This document shows positions 57,584 to 64,000 of a stretch of DNA of 64,000 nucleotides, piece by piece. How positions within the stretch are numbered: the stretch's first letter is position 1; every line of letters starts with the position of its first letter. The notes beneath the pieces were generated by a model that was given only the letters and a program-made list of their open reading frames with translations, was not told the DNA's origin and did not search any database. The position numbers and the translations under genes are program-made. Origin of the DNA: Hygrophila difformis (taxonomy: Eukaryota > Streptophyta > Magnoliopsida > Lamiales > Acanthaceae); assembly GCA_030278955.1 (NCBI GenBank), contig JAOANR010000015.1, forward strand, positions 35,806,487 through 35,870,486, written 5' to 3'.

Positions 57584-58363
57584 GTCCAGGACACATGTCA
57601 GAAAAGTAAGGTGGAACAGTGGCATGCATAGTGTGTGATCTCACCCATTTCAGATTCAAAAGCTAAACTAAGCTAAAAATGACAAAACAGAATTTGAATC
57701 TAGCTAGAACATGCTTGAATATAATAGAAATAAAACAAACTTAAAACTGAAGAAACCCTATTCTAAGCTTGATCACCCATAAACATGCAACATTATCCAA
57801 AGAAAAGTCACCAACCAGTGATATTAACATGAGAAAAAGGGTCAAAGTGACCGACAGAAAATGAAAGCAGTAAGATCCGTGGGGTGTGAAATCCATTTCA
57901 TGATTTGGGACACAAGTGGAGAATGTTTTCCCACATTATTAAATGGGTGTTGTTAATACCAATTATTTGGGTATTACAAACCCTTAAACAAAAGTTTAGA
58001 AGGCAAAACAAGGTATAAAAGCTGGCTATCTAAACTAAAAATGCTAGAAACTACATCTAACTAATGCATAATTTAAATAATACAAGAAAAACCTAACTAA
58101 CTACCCTAAACTAAACTAAACTAACTGAGCCCCCAACTTGTCTTCAAGAGTGTATTCTTATCTAAAATTCTAACCCCTAGCTCAAAGGAAACACCTCATA
58201 TTTATATAGGGGAAACCCTAAGCTCATGGGCCTTGATTTGAGCCCATTGTGTCTCAAGACATCACACACATCACAGCTTTGTCTCGGAGCATCAACTCTG
58301 GTCGCGGAACACACTGCATGTGGCAAAGCTTCTCGACTGGGTCTTGTGTCTCTAAAAGTGCAT

Positions 58364-58512
58364 CTTTGTCGCGGAATAGACCTTTGTCGCGGAACAGGGC
58401 ATCGCGACAAAGGTATCCTGGCTGGTCTCCTCTTCATCTGAGTCTGTTTGGTCGCGGAACATTCCTTGGTCGCGGAACCATGCATCGCGACAAAGGAGCT
58501 TCCGCGACAAGG
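58364..58512 (-). repeat. GTCGCGGA palindrome array, upstream (U3) part of the G 5' LTR
   Basis: Same layout as 45741-45889. Confidence 0.75.
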
Positions 58513-58977
58513 GTGCTCCTGGGCCTGCTGGATTGGGCCAGATGGGCCGAAAATGTTCTTTTTGTGGGCTTTTCTCTCTTTTTCCCATCTTTTTCATTCC
58601 TTTTTCTCTTCATTTCTTTTTCTCATGTTTTTGGATATTTCTAACATAAATATGTAATAAAATTACATATTTATGCCTTTTTCACACCAGCTTATGCCTT
58701 TTTCACACCAGCTTATTATTTTTACAATTATGCATAAATCAGTCCAATTCAACTGCTTTCTTACTTAATGTAAGACCGGAATGCGATTAAATGCCCGTTT
58801 AAGACACGGAAATGAATTGGAAATAATGGTCATTTCTGGCCATTATCAACATCCTCACATTTAATACTGATCGTCCCCGAGCAGTCAGAGTCAATGTTCG
58901 AAAGAACACGGGCTCTGCATATTCAATTCATTTTCGTGGCTTCATAAATCACATTCTTTTTGGATTGGGATAAGAAA

Positions 58978-60514
58978 AATATAGCGGGGAGGATAATGTG
59001 TACATATATCACTACATGCAGCACGTTGACATCATTTTAAAATATACTTTTATATTGTAGCAGCATTTCTTTTATATAAAAGAACACTAAACATGAGTTT
59101 CACCTTACACAAGCACATATTTGATGCTTTCTCAAAAGGAAAATATATATGTATATAAAGGATAAAAATGCAACTGTCATATCCCCCGACTTTAAAGTAT
59201 GACTTTCTAAAACGTACGCTGCTAACTCCTAATTTGGTAATAATCCGACACGGTCCTACTACTTCAAACCTAGTTGATTGGATTATGATGTGCACATAGT
59301 TGATTCGCTCGCTTGATTTCTTCACGACTTGGGCTTATCCCCGGATGAGGTGCTGCCCCCCTTCACTGCGGACTTGATGGGCATCTGTTTCCCTCGGGAT
59401 TGATTATTTGTTTTCTTTCTTACCCCTTTTCTTTAGCTTTTTTAGTTTTCTCCTTTGCCGACGTTCTCTGCAACGTCCCTTGTTATCAAAAAAAAAGGAT
59501 GTTACATATAATTGTTACTCTGTATTCAAAATTTATAAGTAATTAAAATATATAGATTAAATAAGAAACTAATGTGAGTAGAAAATTAGTTAAAATTAGT
59601 TGTTTGGCGTTTTCGATACCAACTTTTTGCCTAGAATAAGATAATTCCAAAATGATGTTATTTGCAGGGCGCGGTTTCAAAAAGGGTCGATTGATATTAT
59701 TTTAAGTTATTTTATCTTTCTAAAAAAGGTAATTTGTTTCTAATTTCCTAGAATAAACTAATTTCGTTTAGCTGTTTTACCAAATAGTGCCAATATATAT
59801 AGTATAATAATTATGTAGAGTATGTTAAGATAAAAATATTTTAGATTTTTTTAAAACAAAAATATTTAGAAGTATATGGTAGATGTTTAAGAAAGAATAT
59901 TAAATTAAATTAAATAAATATATAATGAAAAAAGGACCAAATAGATTAATGCTATAAAAGTTAGGAGACTAAATTGCTTATTTAGAAGGATAAATGACTA
60001 AATTGGTAAATCAAGATACTTAAGGGGTCAAAGGACGAAATTGATAATTAAGAATAATTACGGAACTAATATGAATTAGTTGTTATTCCGACTTAATTAA
60101 TTTCGTGCACATTGACGTCATTTAAATAAAAAGGACAAAAACATGATTCACACTTCTTTTTTTTGCTGAACAGCTTATACAGGATAAAAAAATGTATCAT
60201 GAGAGTTCATGACACACAGATTACAAGAAGACAAACATGCTCAGAAAGGAGTTATGAGAATCCATACCACACAAATTACAAAGAGACAAATAAGATATAG
60301 GGGCCGGATAGGGAATTGGACTCTCAACCTGAAAATTGAAAGTCAAGGGACCCGACCATTTGGTCAAATTCCCCATCCCAATACATGTATCACACTTGAA
60401 AAGAACAACAAAGAAGAATATAACAATAGTGCAATACATATGGATGAACAAGTAGTAATAATAAGCAAGTAATAATAATGATCAATGCACGGTACGGTAC
60501 GATGACCCACCTCA
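58978..60514. other. Intergenic DNA between element G and the peroxidase
   Basis: No gene seen. 59340-59487 is less AT-rich and ends in a 9-base A run, which could be the 3' tail of a truncated non-LTR retrotransposon, but I find no coding match or clear TSD. The part nearest 60514 is probably the 3' UTR of the peroxidase. Confidence 0.4.
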
Positions 60515-61861
60515 TCAGTTCACAAAGTGGCAGTTCTTTCTGATCTCCCCCTGTGTCCCTGTCAGCACATCCACGAACCCCATCCTCACCATCGCCGCAC
60601 CAAATTTGTTCGCCCAAGCCGCCCCCGAATTCACATTGTTCATCACCAGATTCGTCGTCAGGGCGCTGTCGAACAGCGTTTGATCCGAGGTGAAAAGCCC
60701 CCTGTGATTCCTCAAATTCACGTAATACTGGTTGTCCAATCGGTTCGGCGTCACGAGATCGTTGTCTATCCCACCGTTGCGGGTGGCCGGAGGCGGCGGG
60801 CACTTCTTTTTCAGGCGTGCAGCGAACGCCGGGTCCAGGGAAGGGTCCTGCGGGAAAGTGCTGTTGAAGTTGTAAAGCCTGCTGATGAAGGAACGGCAGT
60901 GAGCGTCCCCAATTGAATGAGCGCCGGAGAGCGTCACCATTTCGTCGAGAGACAAACCCTTGACCGCGAAGTTGTCCCTCAGCTGAGCGGCATTCAAGGT
61001 TGCAGCAGGCAGATTCTGCCCTACTTCCGAACTCAGAGACACGCGCCCGTCCCTACGCCCCGAAGGCACATTGTACACAATGTTCCCAGCGCTGGCGGAA
61101 CTGTCGCGAGCAGCGAAGGCCAGAATGTCGGCGCAGGACACTATTCCAGGGCAACTGGCTTCGATCAGCCTCTTTGCCTCGTCTATCACTTCGAAGCCGT
61201 CGAGGCTGAAATTGATGGGGCTGTCTTTCTCTGCAGTAGGTTTTCCGGCCACTGTATCCAGCAGCACGGAAGCATCACAACCCTGTAAAATCTCAACACA
61301 GTCAATATCCATTAATTGCCGATTGGTTCTTCTGATTTGAAATTGCCATCGATCACTTATAGCTTGTTTAATGAAGTACTCCCTCCCTCCAGCTAATATG
61401 TTATGTTTGATTTTTTGACTCAATTTTATTTTAAGTATATATTTGGGAAAAAATAGTCGTATGATCATGTAGTTTTAGAATATATATTTTACATATTTTT
61501 TCATTGTACATATTTTGAAATATTAACGATTGAAAATGTACATTATATTGGATTGTGTGCAGAAGTCAAATAAGACAAGTTAAATGAGAAAAATGGAGTA
61601 GTAAATTAGGTCTATACGAATACATACCCTAACGAAACAGTCGTGGAAATGCAGGCGGATGAGGCTAGCAGCAGTTCCAACCTTGGCAGATATAGCTCTG
61701 GAAACGACCTGCTTGACAATGGTCTCAGCCTGTGGGCATGTGTTGGCATAGAATCCCACTGTCAAGGTAGTTTGAGCAATGGCGGCAGTGGAGCACAAGA
61801 GCAGCAACAATGCAATGAGAGGTGCAACGAATTTGGGAAGCAGCAGCCTGCAGGAATTCAT
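60515..61861 (-). CDS. Class III secretory peroxidase (two exons)
   Basis: Heme peroxidase that oxidises phenolics with hydrogen peroxide in the cell wall or apoplast. Exon 1 is 61861-61628 (78 codons) and exon 2 is 61282-60515 (255 codons plus stop), 333 residues together. Signal peptide: about residues 1-29, hydrophobic [19 protein letters not shown]. Distal heme site RLHFHDCFV with the catalytic Arg and His; the GCDASVLLD calcium site starts exon 2; [12 protein letters not shown] holds the proximal His; eight cysteines (NTC, HDC, GCD, SCP, SCA, AHC, KKC, KNC) match the four family disulfides. The intron lies after FVR, the conserved first-intron position, with GTATGT and TTACAG borders. 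The family's usual second and third introns are absent. No defect seen. The paralogue number cannot be told from sequence alone. Confidence 0.95.
61379..61598. mobile_element. Stowaway-like MITE in the peroxidase intron (220 bp)
   Basis: Starts CTCCCTCCCTCC, ends AAATGGAG, flanked by TA on both sides (61377-61378 and 61599-61600). It makes up most of the 345-bp intron. Terminal inverted repeats are short and imperfect. Confidence 0.6.
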
Positions 61862-61994
61862 TTTGTTATGGAAACAAATTAAGGGGATTGTTTGATGATA
61901 TTATACTAATGGATGGATGGATTATATAATTGGTAGAATATAATGTGGATGATTTGGTGAATGATATGATGAAAGGGGAATGAGGGGGGTAGGG

Positions 61995-62003
61995 TATTTA
62001 TAG
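61995..62003 (-). promoter_or_regulatory. TATA box of the peroxidase gene
   Basis: CTATAAATA on the minus strand, about 135 bases before the ATG at 61861. This gives a leader of about 100 bases. Upstream DNA to 62477 is AT-rich and holds the rest of the promoter; no other motif is claimed. Confidence 0.65.
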
Positions 62004-62477
62004 TAGTGGCAAAGATCCTTAGAATCGTCAGAGGTGGTAATAACTGGTGAGGATGGGATATGTAGGTTGCATGTTGACATTGCATGGTTAATTAATAATT
62101 TAATGGTGGAAGGAGGGTATGTATATATATATGCTATGCAATTCAATAGGAGGGTTGAATACGCCATGTAATTAAAGTTGACATTGGACATTTTCTTGCT
62201 CTAATCAAATAATTAATTAATGCTCTGTCGTCGTCATTATGACTTTTTATAATGCTAATTGTGATGATCATTCGCTATTTACGCGCTCCTAATGAAAGCT
62301 TCAAACCCTAGCTAGCTTCTATCGAACAACCTAATCATTGGGTGGTGTGCCTAATTATTTGGTGGTGTACTGGTGTAGTAGTTTTCTATTATTATATTCA
62401 CATTGGCTTCATTTTTCCTCAATTTAAATTAAATACCGTGCTTATTGTCGAGTCCGTTCATACATCGACCGTGTTTG
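62004..62477. other. Upstream region of the peroxidase
   Basis: AT-rich, no gene or repeat recognised; likely promoter. Confidence 0.45.
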
Positions 62478-62526
62478 CAAACATTTCCAATCTTAAATAA
62501 AACAATAGATATATTAATATTATATA

Positions 62527-62749
62527 CTCCCTCCGTTTCTAAATAAATGTAATGTTTTAACTTTTTTTACGATTTATTGTAGCACTTTGACTTCTATTTT
62601 TGTTATAGTTATACAAAAAAAAATATCAAAATGAAATCTCATTGGATTCGTCTCATCTTGTAGTAAATATCAAATTTTTACAATTTTTACTTGTACCGAA
62701 TTTGAGTTATTAATAGTTTAAAATGTGCATTAGCATATATGAATGGGAG
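62527..62749. mobile_element. Stowaway-like MITE, second copy
   Basis: CTCCCTCCGTTTC...GAATGGGAG, same element and position as 9307-9531. The right flanking TA has mutated to AA. Confidence 0.55.
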
Positions 62750-63061
62750 AAACGTTAAATCGAATTTAAAAATTAAAATGTATTCAATAAAATAAGTTGA
62801 TCGAATTTCATTCAATTCGATTCGAGTTCTTTTTTTTACAGTGTGAGCTAAATTAAATCGGAACACGCTATACGCTTGTTTGAATAATTATAAAGGAGCT
62901 TCGTCAAGCCAAATTAATAAATAGTAATAATGTTTGAATATTGATAAGAATATCATTATTATATCAATTTTAAACATATAGGAAGTTGGATTTGTAAGTA
63001 AAAGTTGTGTATGAGAGTATGTTGGAGTATGTGCATGAGTTGTTGGAATCACCGAAATTAA

Positions 63062-63873
63062 AAGTGTATTCAATTCAGATTTATATGGATTTTTAAAAGT
63101 TGGTGGATTTAGAAAGTTTATAGACTCCACGTAGAGTTTTCAGAGTCGATTGATTTTGTATAGACTCCGTGGGGTGTATTCAATCAAGACTCTGTTGGAG
63201 TTTTTTGGATTTTTAAAGTTGGGGTGTATTCAATCCAGATTTTAAAAAGTCTTTAAAAATCTAGAGGTATTCAATACAGATTTTAAAAAGTCTTTAAAAA
63301 TCGAGAGGTATTCAATACAGATTTTAAAAAGTCTTTAAAAATCTAGAGGTATTCAACAGTCTATGGATTTTAATTCTTTATAGATTTTAATGGATTCTCT
63401 TAAAAAATATAACTCAACAAAATCTCTCTAAAATCAGCCAGACTCTTCAAGACTCTTCATAGATTCTATATAAATCAGTCAACTCTATGTGGAGTCTATG
63501 GACTTTTTAAATCCATCAACTTTTTAAAGTCCATAAAAATCTTATAAACTCTCAATCGAATACACCCCCCTCCATGTAGAGTTTGACTGACTTTTAGAAA
63601 TCCATGGATTTTTAGAGAGATTTTGTTTAGTTATATTTTTTAAGAGAATCCATTAAAATCTATAAAGATTTAAAATCCATGGAATGTTGAATACACCTAG
63701 ATTTTTAAAGACTTTTTAAAATCTGTATTGAATACACCTAGATTTTTAAATACTTTTAAAAATCTGTATTGAATACACCTAGATTTTTAAAGACTTTTTA
63801 AAATCTAAATTGAATACACCCCAACTTTAAAAGTCCAAAAAAATCCTACAGACTCTACATTGAATACACCCCG
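63062..63873. mobile_element. Harbinger-like foldback element (812 bp)
   Basis: Inserted between two copies of TAA (63059-63061 and 63874-63876); the empty site at 9832-9845 has a single TAA. Ends: AAGTGTATTCAAT and ATTGAATACACCCCG, inverted. The arms are built of several copies of a GTATTCAATACAGATTTTAA-type unit (about 63221-63358) and their reverse complements (about 63690-63870), so it can fold on itself. A 3-bp TAA target fits the PIF/Harbinger superfamily (Tourist-like). No transposase. Confidence 0.75.
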
Positions 63874-63907
63874 TAAATAAAGGTTCACATGTTTAATTAA
63901 TTAACTA

Positions 63908-64000
63908 GTATCTCTCTCCCCCTATAATATAGTATTTGCAAAAAGCTAATAAGCATATAAATATGCTCTCCATGGAGTCTTGTCCGGCCATCTTCTTCAA
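63908..64000. other. Right edge, no feature seen
   Basis: AT-rich DNA beyond the duplicated segment. It continues the B target-site context and holds nothing recognisable. Confidence 0.4.

Larger units (their letters stand above)
41804..58977 (-). mobile_element. Element G: giant Athila-like element with a non-standard gene (about 17.2 kb)
   Basis: LTRs 41804-46354 and 54416-58977 flank an 8.06-kb interior. Minus orientation: the primer site directly left of 54416 reads TGGCGGCGTTGCCGGGGA on the minus strand, matching the Asp-tRNA site typical of Athila with one difference. No RT, integrase or protease motif is visible; the interior has one long spliced frame (53313 to 47620). The LTRs are very similar by eye, so insertion is recent. 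A TSD could not be confirmed: the left flank is CTAG after the gap, and the right LTR ends AAGAAA where the other has AAGACA. Confidence 0.82.
54416..58977 (-). repeat. 5' LTR of element G (about 4562 bp)
   Basis: Near-identical to 41804-46354. Notable indels fall in the palindrome array: a 19-bp insertion near 57139 and a 17-bp deletion near 57577. The outer end (58971-58977) has lost the CA terminus. Confidence 0.88.
62478..63907. repeat. Host segment, copy 2 of a duplication shared with 9258-9880
   Basis: Matches 9258-9880 except for an 812-bp insertion (63062-63873). It preserves the sites where elements A (before CAAAC, 62478) and B (after ATCTC, 63903-63907) inserted in the other copy. 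No gene. Confidence 0.85.

Noticed and set aside
59340..59495. Possible 3' tail of a truncated LINE or SINE
   Set aside because: A-run present, but no coding similarity and no convincing target duplication.
60527..61340. Plus-strand ORFs opposite the peroxidase
   Set aside because: Shadows of the GC-rich peroxidase exon 2 in antisense frames.

Overview
This is repeat-dense nuclear DNA from a flowering plant, probably a eudicot, taken from an assembly scaffold (there is a 500-base N gap). The evidence is nested Ty3/gypsy LTR retrotransposons of recognisable plant lineages (a Tat/Retand-like element with two RNase H domains, several chromovirus/Tekay-like elements, and an Athila-like element with an Asp-tRNA-type primer site), Stowaway-like and Harbinger-like DNA elements, and a class III secretory peroxidase gene. 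I see only one ordinary host gene, the peroxidase at 60515-61861 on the minus strand.

Layout. 1-9257: 3' part of element A (Tat-like, plus strand). It has a broken pol, a multi-exon antisense gene with a plant mobile domain, and a 3' LTR. 9258-9880: unique-looking DNA that recurs at 62478-63907. 9881-20538: element B-left (minus), a 3.08-kb LTR plus a scrap of integrase; its LTR is split by element E (11720-18796, minus, gag-only, TSD TTAGA). 20539-35282: element C (plus), whose 5' LTR is split by element D (22119-31535, minus, TSD CCCGG). D has lost most of pol and carries an antisense intron-containing gene. C keeps broken gag, protease and RT but has lost integrase. 35283-39468: B-type 3' end, a full 3.09-kb B LTR, primer site and gag start, in plus orientation. 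39469-41299: start of element F, cut by the gap 41300-41799. 41804-58977: element G (minus), about 17 kb with 4.55-kb LTRs and one very long two-exon reading frame instead of gag-pol. 58978-64000: host DNA with the peroxidase, MITEs and an 812-bp foldback element.

How the parts relate. The nesting gives a relative order: B before E, and C before D. The D and G LTR pairs are very similar by eye (young), the E pair less so. Three elements (A, D, G) carry non-standard genes with their own introns; those of A and D run antisense to the element, that of G runs in sense.

The most unusual structure is non-coding. Several LTR families carry arrays of short hairpins whose stems change sequence while pairing is kept: GTCGCGGA-type in G, an ACTAACGAGGC-loop type in D, and a 28-nt-period type in C. 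Families B, D and E also share a two-box module repeated about every 187 bp, and a 20-nt hairpin at or just after the end of the last coding region. I consider these the best candidates for something undescribed.
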